A stretch of DNA of 64,000 nt. Source: Thiomonas bhubaneswarensis (GTDB taxonomy: Bacteria; Pseudomonadota; Gammaproteobacteria; Burkholderiales; Burkholderiaceae_C). Made by a program: the position numbers and the translations under genes. Position 1 is the stretch's first letter; the number at the start of each line of letters is the position of its first letter. The stretch covers positions 285,525 to 349,524 of the forward strand of contig NZ_LIPV01000003.1 of NCBI RefSeq assembly GCF_001418255.1. Direction: 5' to 3'. Below, piece by piece: positions 45,609-54,880 of the stretch. Under the pieces are notes generated by a model. That model made no database searches. It saw nothing but the letters and a program-made list of their open reading frames with translations, and was not told where the DNA came from.

Positions 45609-46160
45609 ATGAAACAGGATCGTCGTTGTTATTTGATGGGTCTGGCCGCTGCAATCACAGCCGTGGCGGCGCCAGCCTGGGCGCAAACCGTGGCCGAGCA
45701 GGCCAGCACGCTGGAGAAAAAGGACAAGAAGGCCGTGCCGCTGCCCAAGGAGGGAAGCCTGTTTCCCTTGCCGCCCACGGTGGAGCTGATCGACGGCAAG
45801 ACGCTGCATACCAAGGACTGGGCAGGCAAGGTGATCGTGCTGGAGTACTGGGCCACCTGGTGCCCGTTCTGCGCGCGGCAGATGCCGCATGTCGAGGCCT
45901 TGTACAAGAAAGAGCATCACCGCGGCCTGGAGGTGCTGGCGCTGTCCATTGACAAGAAGCCAACCGACATCCCGCCGTTTCTCAAGTCGAAAAATTACAC
46001 CTTTCCGGTGGCGTGGCTGTCGCCCGCGCTGGCCAAGGTGTTGCCCAAGCCTGCGGGTCTGCCGGTCACCATCGTTATCGGCCGCGACGGTCGGGTGAAG
46101 ATGGCCGATTCGGGCGAGCTGTTCGCCGAAGACATCGCGGGCATCGCCAAATTTCTCTGA
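45609..46160 (+). CDS. periplasmic TlpA/ResA-like thioredoxin
   Basis: A 183-residue protein with an N-terminal signal (a Tat/Sec-like MKQDRRCYLMGLAAAITAVAA), a thioredoxin fold with redox motif WCPFC, and the cis-Pro region GLPVTIVIGRDGRV. Such proteins reduce periplasmic disulfides, often for cytochrome c maturation. An AGGGAG site precedes the ATG. topB follows after 15 bases, though the two functions are unrelated. Confidence 0.88.
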   Translation: MKQDRRCYLMGLAAAITAVAAPAWAQTVAEQASTLEKKDKKAVPLPKEGSLFPLPPTVELIDGKTLHTKDWAGKVIVLEYWATWCPFCARQMPHVEALYKKEHHRGLEVLALSIDKKPTDIPPFLKSKNYTFPVAWLSPALAKVLPKPAGLPVTIVIGRDGRVKMADSGELFAEDIAGIAKFL

Positions 46161-46175
46161 TCGAATCATTTCCCC

Positions 46176-48722
46176 ATGAGCAAAAGCGACGCTTTCACCA
46201 AGACTCTGGTCATCGCCGAGAAGCCCAGCGTGGCACAGGACATCGTGCGCGCTCTCACGCCGCAGTCGGGCAAGTTCGACAAGCACGACGAGTATTTCGA
46301 GAACGAGCAGTACGTCGTGACCTCGGCGGTCGGCCATCTGGTGGAGATCAAGGCGCCGGACGATTTCGAGGTCAAGCGCGGCAAGTGGAGCTTTGCGCAT
46401 CTGCCGGTGATTCCGCCGCATTTCGATCTGAATCCCATCGACAAGACCAAGGGAAGGCTGGGTGCGGTGGTCAAGCAGATCAAGCGCAAGGATGTCGGCA
46501 CCATCGTCAACGCGTGCGACGCGGGGCGCGAGGGTGAGCTGATCTTCCGCCTGATCCTGCAATACGCCGAGGGCAAGAAGCCGCTGGACAAGCCGGTGCG
46601 GCGGCTTTGGTTGCAGTCGATGACGCCGCAGGCCATCCGCGAGGGCTTCGAGCAACTGCGGGGCGACGCCGACATGCGCCCGCTGGCCGATGCCGCGCGC
46701 AGCCGCAGCGAGGCCGATTGGCTGGTGGGCATCAACGGCACGCGGGCGATGACCGCTTTCAACTCCAAGGACGGCGGCTTCTTCCTCACGCCGGTGGGAC
46801 GGGTGCAGACGCCCACGCTGTCCATCGTGGTGGCGCGCGAAGAGCAGATCCGCAAACATGTGGCGCGCGATTATTTCGAGGTGCATGCCCAGTTCGCCGC
46901 GCCGGCGGGCGGCTATGCGGGCAAGTGGTTCGATCCGGCGTTCAAGAAGGGAGAGGATGCCGACGCCCGCGCCGACCGGCTCTGGGACAAGGCGCGTGCC
47001 GAGGCCATCGTGGCGGCGTGCGCCGGACAGGCGGCGGTGGTGCGCGACGAATCCAAACCGTCCACCCAGCTCTCGCCCGCGCTGTTCGACCTGACCTCGT
47101 TGCAGCGCGAGGCCAACGGGCGCTTCGGCTTTTCCGCCAAGACCACGCTGGCGCTGGCGCAGGCGCTGTATGAAAGGCACAAGGTGATGACCTACCCCCG
47201 GACGGACTCGCGCCATCTGCCCGAGGACTATCTCGCCGTGGCGCGGCAGACCGCGCAGGCCCTGGGCGAGGCGGGCGGCAGCATCGCGCCGCACGCCCGC
47301 CGTGCGCTCGAGGCCGACTACATCCGGCCGAACAAGCGGGTGTTCGACAACGCCAAGGTGTCCGATCACTTCGCCATCATCCCCACCACCCAGACGCCCG
47401 GCGCGCTGAGCGAGGCCGAGGCCAAGATCTACGACCTGGTGGCACGGCGGTTTCTGGCGGTGTTCTATCCGGCGGCGGAGTATCTGGTGACCACCCGCAT
47501 CAGCACGGTCGCGCAGCACGCGTTCAAGACCGAGGGCAAGATTCTGGTCAAACCCGGCTGGCTGGAAATCTACGGCAAGGAAGAGCAGGGCGACGATGCC
47601 AATCTGCCGCCCGTGGCCGAGGGCGACGCTGTGCGGGCCGAGACGGTGGAGATCAAGGCGCTCAAGACCCGGCCGCCCGCGCGCTACACCGAAGCCACCT
47701 TGCTGGGCGCGATGGAAAACGCGGGCAAGCTGGTGGAAGACGAGGAACTGGCCGAGGCCATGTCGGGCAAGGGCCTGGGCACGCCGGCCACCCGGGCGGC
47801 CATCATCGAAGGCCTGCTCGGCGAGGCGTACATGCTGCGTGAGGGCCGTGAGCTGATTCCCACGGCCAAGGCCTTCCAGCTCATGACCCTATTGCGCGGC
47901 CTGCAGGTCGAGGAACTCACCAAGCCCGAACTCACCGGCGGCTGGGAACACAAGCTGGCGCAGATGGAGCGCGGGCTAATCACGCGCGAGCAGTTCATGC
48001 GCGAGATCGCGGGCATGACCGAGACCATCGTACGCCGCGCCAAGGAGTTCGACCGCGATACCGTGCCTGGCGACTACGCCACCTTGCAAACGCCTTGCCC
48101 GAACTGCGGCGGTGTGGTGAAGGAGAACTACCACCGCTTCGCCTGCACGCAGTGCGATTTTTCCATCGGCAAGCACCCGGGCGGGCGCAGTTTCGAGCTG
48201 GCCGAAGTGGAGCAACTGCTGCGCGACAAGCACCTGGGGCCGCTCACCGGGTTTCGCAGCAAGATGGGCCGGCCGTTCGCTGCCGAGCTCAAGCTGGCGC
48301 GCGAAGGCGGCCAAGGCCAATGGAAGCTGGAGTTCGATTTCGGCGACAGCGCCCCCGGCAGCGACGGGGGCGAAGCGCCCGACTTCAGCGCGCAACAGCC
48401 GCTGGGCGCCTGCCCCAAGTGCGGCGCCCGGGTGTTCGAGAGTGGCAGCAGCTATGTCTGCGAAAAGAGCGTGGGCCCTGCGCCGAGCTGCGACTTCCGC
48501 AGTGGCAAGATCATCCTGCAGCAGCCCATCGAGCCCGAGCAGATGCGCAAACTGCTGGAGGTCGGCCGCACCGACCTGCTCGACGGCTTCGTCTCGGCGC
48601 GCACCAAGCGCAAGTTCAAGGCGTTTCTGGTGAAACAGCCCGGCGGCAAGATCGGCTTCGAGTTCGAACCGCGAGCGGCCAAGCCCGCAGCGAAAAAGGC
48701 GGCGCGCAAGACGGCGGCCTGA
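46176..48722 (+). CDS. topB: DNA topoisomerase III (type IA)
   Basis: An 848-residue type IA topoisomerase. The Toprim domain shows VIAEKPSVAQDI and ACDAGREGELIFR; the active-site Tyr is in MTYPRTDSRHLPEDY. The C-terminus has a Cys4 zinc-ribbon (CPNCGG...CTQCDF) and a second Cys-containing repeat (CPKCGARVFE). It decatenates DNA and resolves recombination intermediates. Length is larger than E. coli TopB (about 650), because of the added C-terminal repeats, as in many betaproteobacteria. Confidence 0.95.
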   Translation: MSKSDAFTKTLVIAEKPSVAQDIVRALTPQSGKFDKHDEYFENEQYVVTSAVGHLVEIKAPDDFEVKRGKWSFAHLPVIPPHFDLNPIDKTKGRLGAVVKQIKRKDVGTIVNACDAGREGELIFRLILQYAEGKKPLDKPVRRLWLQSMTPQAIREGFEQLRGDADMRPLADAARSRSEADWLVGINGTRAMTAFNSKDGGFFLTPVGRVQTPTLSIVVAREEQIRKHVARDYFEVHAQFAAPAGGYAGKWFDPAFKKGEDADARADRLWDKARAEAIVAACAGQAAVVRDESKPSTQLSPALFDLTSLQREANGRFGFSAKTTLALAQALYERHKVMTYPRTDSRHLPEDYLAVARQTAQALGEAGGSIAPHARRALEADYIRPNKRVFDNAKVSDHFAIIPTTQTPGALSEAEAKIYDLVARRFLAVFYPAAEYLVTTRISTVAQHAFKTEGKILVKPGWLEIYGKEEQGDDANLPPVAEGDAVRAETVEIKALKTRPPARYTEATLLGAMENAGKLVEDEELAEAMSGKGLGTPATRAAIIEGLLGEAYMLREGRELIPTAKAFQLMTLLRGLQVEELTKPELTGGWEHKLAQMERGLITREQFMREIAGMTETIVRRAKEFDRDTVPGDYATLQTPCPNCGGVVKENYHRFACTQCDFSIGKHPGGRSFELAEVEQLLRDKHLGPLTGFRSKMGRPFAAELKLAREGGQGQWKLEFDFGDSAPGSDGGEAPDFSAQQPLGACPKCGARVFESGSSYVCEKSVGPAPSCDFRSGKIILQQPIEPEQMRKLLEVGRTDLLDGFVSARTKRKFKAFLVKQPGGKIGFEFEPRAAKPAAKKAARKTAA

Positions 48723-48807
48723 GCCACCGTGATGACGCTGCGGGCGTCATAGACCTTCAATGTCCGATGGCTACAGTGACGCCTTTTCCAGTACAAGGGA
48801 GTGGGGG

Positions 48808-49428
48808 ATGAAAGGGAAAGGGCTTTGGGCCAGTGCAGGGGTTGCGGCTTCGTTGCTGGTGACACAGGCCGTGCAGGCTATGACCCTGCCCGAGCCAGGG
48901 TTGTGGGAGGTGCGCTCGCAGACGCTGATCAACGATGTGGACATCGATGCGGCGTTGCGGCAGGAATTTCAAAAGCAGTTGCAGCAGTTGCCCGCGCAGG
49001 ATCGCGCCGCGCTGGGGCCGGCGCTGCAGCATGCGATCGAAGCGATGTCGCCGGTGGAAAAAGAATGCATCACCAAAGAGGAGGTGCAGTCGCTGCGCGA
49101 CCCTCAGGCCATGTTGGCCCAACTGCAAAAAGACAGCCCGGAATGCCGCTTCAAGCTCGATGCAGTCAAGGGCGACACCATCCAGTACAGCGGTCAGTGT
49201 GCTGCCGGAGAGGACGGCGGGTTTACTGGCGATGTGCATGGCGTGATGACCATGCATTCCAGCCGCTCCTGGTCGCAGAGCTTCGAGGGCGAAGGGCGTT
49301 TTGTCATTCCCGCAGGCGACATGAAAATACTCGGCCTCGATGCCAAAAAATTGCGGGGCAAGGTGCGAACGAAACTGACGGCCAGCGGGCGCTGGCTTGG
49401 CGCCCAGTGCGGGGCGGTCAAACCCTGA
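48808..49428 (+). CDS. DUF3617 periplasmic protein
   Basis: A 206-residue protein with a signal peptide (MKGKGLWASAGVAASLLVTQ, cleaved near AQA), then MTLPEPGLWEVRSQTLIND, the typical DUF3617 start, and four Cys in the mature part (ECITKEE, ECRFKLD, GQCAAG and GAQCG). Function unknown. A GGGAGTGGGGG ribosome-binding site is just before the ATG at 48808. It ends eight bases before the glycerophosphodiesterase gene. Confidence 0.8.
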   Translation: MKGKGLWASAGVAASLLVTQAVQAMTLPEPGLWEVRSQTLINDVDIDAALRQEFQKQLQQLPAQDRAALGPALQHAIEAMSPVEKECITKEEVQSLRDPQAMLAQLQKDSPECRFKLDAVKGDTIQYSGQCAAGEDGGFTGDVHGVMTMHSSRSWSQSFEGEGRFVIPAGDMKILGLDAKKLRGKVRTKLTASGRWLGAQCGAVKP

Positions 49429-49435
49429 GGATGGC

Positions 49436-50185
49436 ATGAACGATCTGTTTCCTCGCTGGATCGCCCACCGCGGCGGCGGCGACGCCGCGCCGGAGAACAC
49501 CATGGCGGCGTTTCAGGCCGGATTGAAAGCTGGTTTCAAGGCCTTTGAATGCGATGTCAAGCGCAGCGCAGACGGTGTGCTCTGGCTCTTGCACGACGAC
49601 ACGCTCGACCGCACCACCGACGCCCGCGGTCCGGCTGCGCCCTGGCGCTGGGAAAACCTGCAATGCGTGGACGCTGGAAGCTGGCACAGCCCGCGCTACA
49701 AGGGCGAGCCTCCGGCCAGTCTCGATGACGTGCTGGCTTTCGCCGCGCAGCACCGTGTCTGGCTGAATCTGGAGATCAAGCCCAGCCCGTGTGACGATAT
49801 CGGTACTGCCGAGGCGCTGGTTGCGCGGGTGGTGCAGTGGCGGACGCAGCACGCCGATGTGCCCGTGCCGCTGCTGTCGTCGTTCTCGCTGGCTGCGATG
49901 CAGGCCGCGCGTGCCGCGCTCGATACGCAGCGGTTTGACGTGCCTCTGGCTCTGCTGGTCGAGACCTACACCGAAGACGCGCTGCAGCAGGCGCTCGATC
50001 TGCGCGCCGAAGGGTTGCACACCGAGTGGCGGCAGATCACGCCCGAAGTCATCGCCGCGACGCATGCCGCGGGACTGCGGCTACGCGCCTATACGGTGAA
50101 CACCCCAGAAGCCGCTGCGACCTTGCTGGCGGGAGGGGTGGATGGGGTGTTCACAGACCGGCTCGATCTTCCCACGCGGGTTTAG
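49436..50185 (+). CDS. ugpQ: glycerophosphodiester phosphodiesterase
   Basis: A 249-residue GDPD TIM-barrel with AHRGGGDAAPENTMAAF, FECDVKRSADGVLWLLHDDTLDRTT and LNLEIKP, which hold the metal and catalytic His/Glu/Asp residues. It splits glycerophosphodiesters to glycerol-3-phosphate and an alcohol. No signal peptide, so cytoplasmic UgpQ-like. The ATG at 49436 is near the DUF3617 stop, suggesting one operon. Confidence 0.92.
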   Translation: MNDLFPRWIAHRGGGDAAPENTMAAFQAGLKAGFKAFECDVKRSADGVLWLLHDDTLDRTTDARGPAAPWRWENLQCVDAGSWHSPRYKGEPPASLDDVLAFAAQHRVWLNLEIKPSPCDDIGTAEALVARVVQWRTQHADVPVPLLSSFSLAAMQAARAALDTQRFDVPLALLVETYTEDALQQALDLRAEGLHTEWRQITPEVIAATHAAGLRLRAYTVNTPEAAATLLAGGVDGVFTDRLDLPTRV

Positions 50186-50230
50186 TGCGGTGTTCGGGTG
50201 CCTCCGCAACGGGACTGGTATGAGGGCTAT

Positions 50231-50989
50231 TCAACCTGCGAGCATGGCGGCCAGCAACGCCGTGCTGTAGGCGCTGGCGACGGCTCGGATGAAGCGGCCG
50301 AAGTCGAGATGCGCGGTGTCGTCGGCGCGGTCTGATAGGGTGCGTACAAGGGCAAAGGGCACGCCGTAGTCGTGGCAGACCTGCGCCACCGCAGCTCCTT
50401 CCATCTCCACGGCCAGCGCGTCGGGCAGGGCAAGGCGCAGCGCATCGCTGCCTTCGCGGGTGGAGATGAAGCGGTCGCCGCTGACGATCAGGCCGCGATG
50501 CACCTGGGGCGCGTGCAGCTTGAATTCGTGCCGTGTCTGCGCGTCGAGCAGGGGCGGTGCGTGAGGCGAAAACAGCGCCTGCGCCGCTGCGTGGAGGCGA
50601 TCGCTCAAGGCGCGGTCGGCGGCGAACAGCGCACGCCCGGTGTCGGGCACTTCGTATTGCGGGTAGAGCGGACGGGCGTCGAGATCGTGTTGCAGCAGGG
50701 TGTCGGCGATGACCACGTCGCCGACCCTCACGCCCTCGGCCAGCCCTCCGGCAACGCCGGTGAACAGCAGCGCGTCGCAGCCGAATTCGACGATCAGGCT
50801 GGTGGTGGTGGCCGCAGCCGCAACCTTGCCGATGCCGCAGAGCACCAGCGCCACCTCGTGGCCCCACAGGGTGCCCAGGGTGTAGTCACGGCTGCCGTGG
50901 CGCACCTTGCGCGGCCCTTGCAAAGCGGCGAGCAGACCCTCTTGTTCCTGTGCGATGGCGCTGACAATGCCAGTGCGCGTGGCACTCAT
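50231..50989 (-). CDS. mtnN: 5'-methylthioadenosine/S-adenosylhomocysteine nucleosidase
   Basis: A 252-residue nucleoside phosphorylase-fold enzyme with SAIAQEQEGLLAAL at the N-terminus, LFTGVAGGL, the catalytic VEMEGAAVAQV and LSDRADD motifs. It hydrolyses MTA and SAH, recycling SAM by-products. A longer C-terminal half than E. coli Pfs (232 aa). It is convergent with ugpQ and divergent from the DUF3149 gene. Confidence 0.92.
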   Translation of the reverse strand: MSATRTGIVSAIAQEQEGLLAALQGPRKVRHGSRDYTLGTLWGHEVALVLCGIGKVAAAATTTSLIVEFGCDALLFTGVAGGLAEGVRVGDVVIADTLLQHDLDARPLYPQYEVPDTGRALFAADRALSDRLHAAAQALFSPHAPPLLDAQTRHEFKLHAPQVHRGLIVSGDRFISTREGSDALRLALPDALAVEMEGAAVAQVCHDYGVPFALVRTLSDRADDTAHLDFGRFIRAVASAYSTALLAAMLAG

Positions 50990-51092
50990 GGCCTTGCCTC
51001 CATGCCCGCGGCTGTTTGTGCTGTATCAAAAGGTAAATATCTTGTGCAAGTATTCTGTCGCATCGTCACTGACTATCGAGGAGGAAGACATC

Positions 51093-51287
51093 ATGGGGTC
51101 TGCATGGCAAGGATTGTTCGGCACGGATTATGGTCTGTTCAGCCTGATCGGCATTCTGTTCATGCTGGGCATGGGCGTGTTTTTCATCTGGTTCTTCACC
51201 CGCAAGATCCAGCAGAGCAGCGATGAGCATGCGCGCGAACTGCGCGCAGGTGGCGCCAAGCCACCGGTGAACAACGGTCACGCCTGA
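51093..51287 (+). CDS. DUF3149 small membrane protein
   Basis: A 64-residue protein with GTDYGLFSLIGILFMLGMGV and one membrane helix followed by a charged tail (FFTRKIQQSSDEHARELR). This matches short DUF3149 proteins of betaproteobacteria; function unknown. The ribosome-binding site GAGGAGGAAG is very strong. Confidence 0.78.
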   Translation: MGSAWQGLFGTDYGLFSLIGILFMLGMGVFFIWFFTRKIQQSSDEHARELRAGGAKPPVNNGHA

Positions 51288-51463
51288 GTTCATCAGAACG
51301 CATCAGTACCCGCACGCCGCCTCGTGATGGCGGCGCTCTGCGGGCAAATCCCTATGTCTGTTTCTGAACGCCGCTGCGTTTGCTTGCGCCAGTGGCGTAT
51401 GCTTTCGCCTGTTACAAAAAAGTACGTTTTCTCACATCACAACAAATCACCACGGAGATCGCC

Positions 51464-52480
51464 ATGCAACGTCGTCAAGCCGTCATTGGTCTGGGTCTGG
51501 CTGCCGCCGGACTGGGTCTGAGCCCGCTCGTTTGGGCCCAGCAGCCCATCGTCATCAAGTTCAGCCACGTCGTGGCTCCCAACACGCCCAAGGGGCAGGC
51601 CGCCGAGCACTTCAAGAAGCTGGCCGAGGAGCGCACCAAGGGCCGGGTAAAGGTCGAGGTCTATCCCAACAGCCAGCTCTACAAAGACAAGGAAGAGATG
51701 GAGGCGCTGCAGCTCGGCTCGGTGCAGATGCTGGCGCCCTCACTGGCCAAGTTCGGGCCTCTGGGCGTCAAGGAGTTCGAGCTGTTCGACCTGCCCTACA
51801 TCTTTGACAATTACGACGAGCTGCACAAGATCACGCTGGGGCCGATCGGTCAGGGTCTGCTGAAAAAGCTCGAATCCAAGGGCATTCTCGGCCTGGCTTA
51901 CTGGGACAACGGCTTCAAGGACATGAGCGCCAACAAGCCGTTGAAGAACCCGGCCGATGCCAAGGGCCTGAAGATGCGCATTCAGTCGAGCAAGATCCTC
52001 GACATGGAAATGCGGGCCATCGGCGCCATTCCGCAGGTCATGGCGTTCTCCGAGGTGTATCAGGCGCTGCAGACCGGGGTGGTGGACGGCACCGAAAACC
52101 CGCCGTCCAACTTCTACACCCAGAAGTTCTACGAGGTGCAGAAGGCCATGACGCAGACCCAGCACGGCTATCTGGGCTATGCCGTCATCGTCAACCAGAA
52201 GTTCTGGGACGGCCTGCCCGCAGACATCCGCAAGATTCTCGATCAGGCCATGGTCGAGGCCACCGAGTTCGCCAACAAGGTGGCGAAGAAGGACAACGAC
52301 GACGCCACCGAGGCCGTGCGCAAGTCGGGTAAGTGCGAGGTCATCGCGCTCACCCCAGCCGAACGTCTGGCCTGGAAAAAGGCGATGGTGCCGGTTTACA
52401 AGCAGGCCGAGTCGCGCGTGCCCAAGGCGCTGATGGACGAGGTGTTCAAGGCCACGGGCTTCGATCCCGCCAAGCTGTAA
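51464..52480 (+). CDS. dctP: TRAP transporter solute-binding protein (DctP family)
   Basis: A 338-residue periplasmic protein with a signal peptide (MQRRQAVIGLGLAAAGLGLS, cleaved near VWA) and the DctP patterns IKFSHVVAPNTPKGQAAEHF, KMRIQSSKILDMEMRAIGA with the carboxylate-binding Arg, and TENPPSNFYTQKFYEVQ. It binds C4-dicarboxylates or related organic acids. Start at 51464 follows CGGAGA. It is followed by a hairpin, then the dctQ and dctM genes. Confidence 0.93.
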   Translation: MQRRQAVIGLGLAAAGLGLSPLVWAQQPIVIKFSHVVAPNTPKGQAAEHFKKLAEERTKGRVKVEVYPNSQLYKDKEEMEALQLGSVQMLAPSLAKFGPLGVKEFELFDLPYIFDNYDELHKITLGPIGQGLLKKLESKGILGLAYWDNGFKDMSANKPLKNPADAKGLKMRIQSSKILDMEMRAIGAIPQVMAFSEVYQALQTGVVDGTENPPSNFYTQKFYEVQKAMTQTQHGYLGYAVIVNQKFWDGLPADIRKILDQAMVEATEFANKVAKKDNDDATEAVRKSGKCEVIALTPAERLAWKKAMVPVYKQAESRVPKALMDEVFKATGFDPAKL

Positions 52481-52495
52481 CACGACGCCAGCTCG

Positions 52496-52527
52496 AAAAA
52501 GCCCGTGCCCGACCGGCATGGGCTTTT
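52496..52527 (+). terminator. hairpin between dctP and dctQ
   Basis: AAAAAGCCCGTGCC and GGCATGGGCTTTT pair over a five-base loop with a T4 tail, 16 bases after dctP. It probably lets dctP be expressed above the membrane subunits. Confidence 0.75.
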
Positions 52528-52568
52528 GTCGTTTCCGGGGCCGTGCCTCAATCTCACCGGAGCTTTTC

Positions 52569-53192
52569 ATGCCCGCGCTCACCTTGCTCAACCGCCTGCT
52601 CGACCGACTGGAAGAGGTGTTGATCGCCTTTCTGATGGCCGCTGCCACGCTGCTCATCTTCGTCGCCGTCGTTCATCGCTATCTCGCCGGCGTGGCGATT
52701 CCCGGGCTTCAGGACTGGTTGCTTTCGCTCAATCTGAGTTGGGCGCAGGAGTTGTGCATTTACATGTTCGTCTGGATGGCGAAATTTGGTGCGGCTTATG
52801 GTGTGCGCACCGGCATCCACGTTGGGGTGGACGTGCTGGTCAACCGCCTGTCGCCGCGCAAGCAAAAGCCGGTGATCCTGTTCGGTCTGCTCGCCGGGGC
52901 GCTGTTCACCGGCGTGGTGGCGGCGATGGGTGCGAACTTTGTCTGGCATGTCGGCCATACCGACCAGACCTCGCCCGATCTCGAACTGCCGATGTGGTGG
53001 GTGTATCTGGCCATTCCGTTGGGCTCATCGTTGATGTGCTATCGCTTTTTGCAGGTGGCCTGGCGCTTTAATCGTGACGGTGAGTTGCCGCATCACGATC
53101 CGGGTGAGGTCGAGGGGCTGGACGAGCCCATGGATCTTCCGTCAGGTGCGGACAACATCCACCCCGTTCCCTCGGCTGGAGGTGTGCGATGA
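52569..53192 (+). CDS. dctQ: TRAP transporter small permease (DctQ)
   Basis: A 207-residue protein with four membrane helices and the DctQ features SWAQELCIYMFVWMAKFGAAYG and RTGIHVGVDVL, then a soluble acidic C-terminus. The chosen ATG at 52569 opens the family-like MPALTLLNRLLDRLEE; an ATG at 52518 overlaps the terminator. Stop overlaps the dctM start (ATGA). Confidence 0.92.
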   Translation: MPALTLLNRLLDRLEEVLIAFLMAAATLLIFVAVVHRYLAGVAIPGLQDWLLSLNLSWAQELCIYMFVWMAKFGAAYGVRTGIHVGVDVLVNRLSPRKQKPVILFGLLAGALFTGVVAAMGANFVWHVGHTDQTSPDLELPMWWVYLAIPLGSSLMCYRFLQVAWRFNRDGELPHHDPGEVEGLDEPMDLPSGADNIHPVPSAGGVR

Positions 53193-54475
53193 GCGCCCTG
53201 ATCATTTTCGGCCTGCTGCTCGCCCTGATGCTCACGGGCATGCCCATCTCGATCGCACTGGGCCTGACGGTGCTCACCTTCCTGTTCACCATGACCGACG
53301 TGCCGGTTCAGGCGGTCGCGCTCAAGCTGTTTTCGGGGATCGAGAACTTCGAGATCATGGCCATTCCGTTCTTCATCCTGGCCGGCAACTTTCTGACGCA
53401 CGGCGGGGTGGCGCGGCGCATGATCGCGTTTGCCAGCAGCCTGATCGGGCATTGGGCCGGCGGGCTGGGGCTGGCCGGCGTGCTGGCCTGCGCGCTGTTC
53501 GCCGCGGTGTCGGGTTCGAGCCCGGCCACCGTCGTGGCCATCGGCTCCATTCTGATGCCGGCCATGGTCAAGGCCGGGTTTCCTCCACGCTTCGGCGCGG
53601 GGGTCATCACCACGTCCGGAGCCCTGGGTATTCTCATTCCGCCATCCATCGTGATGGTGCTGTATTCCATCTCCACCAATTCGTCGGTGGGAGCGCTTTT
53701 CATGGCCGGTGTCGTGCCCGGCCTGATGCTGGCGACCCTGCTGGGCGTGACCACTTGGTGGCGCGCCTGGCGCGGCAACTACCCGCGCCAGCCCAAGGCG
53801 ACATGGGCGCAGCGTCTGAAGGCGCTGCGCGATAGCTTCTGGGGACTGATGCTCATCGTCATCGTGCTGGGGGGCATCTACACCGGCTTGTTCACCCCCA
53901 CGGAGGCAGCGGCGATGAGCGCGGTCTACGCCTTCATCATCGCCGTGTTCGTCTACAAAGACCTCAAGCTCAGCGACGTGCCGCGGGTGCTGCTGGCCTC
54001 GGCCAATATGAGCGCGATGCTGCTCTACATCATCACCAACGCCGTGCTGTTCTCGTTCCTGATGACCTCCGAGCATATTCCGCAGAACATGGCGCAATGG
54101 CTGCTGAATGCGGGGCTGGGGCCGATCGCCTTTCTGCTGCTGGTGAACGTGCTCCTGCTCGTGGCGGGCAATGTGATGGAGCCGTCGAGCATCGTGCTGA
54201 TTCTGGCGCCCATTCTGTTTCCGGTGGCGATGCATCTGGGCATCGACCCGATTCACTTCGGCATCATCATGGTGGTGAACATGGAGGTAGGCATGTGTCA
54301 TCCGCCGGTGGGGCTGAACCTCTATGTCGCCAGCGGCATCGCCAAAATGGGCATTACCGAGCTGACCATTGCGGTCTGGCCCTGGCTGCTGACCATGCTG
54401 GTGTTCCTCGGCCTGGTGACCTATATCCCGGCAATCAGCCTCGCGTTTCCGCGCTGGCTGGGCATGGTGAATTAA
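53189..54475 (+). CDS. dctM: TRAP transporter large permease (DctM)
   Basis: A 428-residue protein with about 12 membrane helices and DctM patterns: GMPISIALGLTVL, GGVARRMIAFASSLIGHWAGGL, VSGSSPATVVAIGSI, PPSIVMVLYSI and the HPPVGLNLYVASGIA end. It moves the substrate with sodium ions. It overlaps dctQ by four bases and ends at a perfect hairpin. Confidence 0.95.
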   Translation: MSALIIFGLLLALMLTGMPISIALGLTVLTFLFTMTDVPVQAVALKLFSGIENFEIMAIPFFILAGNFLTHGGVARRMIAFASSLIGHWAGGLGLAGVLACALFAAVSGSSPATVVAIGSILMPAMVKAGFPPRFGAGVITTSGALGILIPPSIVMVLYSISTNSSVGALFMAGVVPGLMLATLLGVTTWWRAWRGNYPRQPKATWAQRLKALRDSFWGLMLIVIVLGGIYTGLFTPTEAAAMSAVYAFIIAVFVYKDLKLSDVPRVLLASANMSAMLLYIITNAVLFSFLMTSEHIPQNMAQWLLNAGLGPIAFLLLVNVLLLVAGNVMEPSSIVLILAPILFPVAMHLGIDPIHFGIIMVVNMEVGMCHPPVGLNLYVASGIAKMGITELTIAVWPWLLTMLVFLGLVTYIPAISLAFPRWLGMVN

Positions 54476-54477
54476 TG

Positions 54478-54505
54478 CCGAGAACGCGCCTGGGCGCGTT
54501 CTCGG
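54478..54505. terminator. bidirectional hairpin after dctM
   Basis: CCGAGAACGCGC-CTGG-GCGCGTTCTCGG is a perfect 12-bp stem, three bases past the dctM stop and six bases from the end of the convergent small gene. No T-run, so termination may need a factor. Confidence 0.6.
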
Positions 54506-54510
54506 CCAGT

Positions 54511-54786
54511 TCAGGCAGTCTGGGTTTCGTCAGGCTGGCTGCAGGTCCATTTCTCGCCCATGTCGGAGGAGAGGTAGCCGACCAGACGGAAGTGCTCTTG
54601 CGTGGCGGTATCCGGCGTGGTGCGGTAGATGGCGATGCCGTAGGCGCCGCGCAACCGCGCATGCTCAGCCCTGGCCAGTGCCTCGACCACCGTCTGGCTG
54701 CCGATGGCGACGACATAGCTGTGCTGTTCGGCCTCGCCGTGATGGAAGGCCTGGGCGAAATAAATGGCGTTGGACTGCTCTTGCAT
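54511..54786 (-). CDS. hypothetical protein
   Basis: A 91-residue soluble product (MQEQSNAIYFAQAFHHGEAE and on) with an alpha/beta look and no signal peptide. The core YGIAIYRTTPDTATQEHFRLVG suggests a compact domain; I do not recognise the family. It is convergent with dctM and shares its hairpin. A REP-like repeat lies 38 bases upstream of the start. Confidence 0.55.
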   Translation of the reverse strand: MQEQSNAIYFAQAFHHGEAEQHSYVVAIGSQTVVEALARAEHARLRGAYGIAIYRTTPDTATQEHFRLVGYLSSDMGEKWTCSQPDETQTA

Positions 54787-54823
54787 GGCGATGCTCCGGC
54801 GTGGAGGCGATGAGGGTGCAGTT

Positions 54824-54880
54824 TAGGAGTCAGTCGGACTTGAGGATCGCTTTACGCGGCCCAGGTCCGACAGACTCCTA
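54824..54880. repeat. REP-like palindromic element, complete copy
   Basis: TAGGAGTCAGTCGGACTTG (from 54824) pairs with AGGTCCGACAGACTCCTA (54863-54880) around a 20-base loop with one mismatch each arm. Its right end includes the stop codon of the cytochrome-porin gene. Confidence 0.7.

Noticed and set aside
45381..47519. 712-codon open frame antisense to topB
   Set aside because: It covers the SET gene, the thioredoxin gene and topB, which all have clear motifs; composition is typical of a shadow frame.
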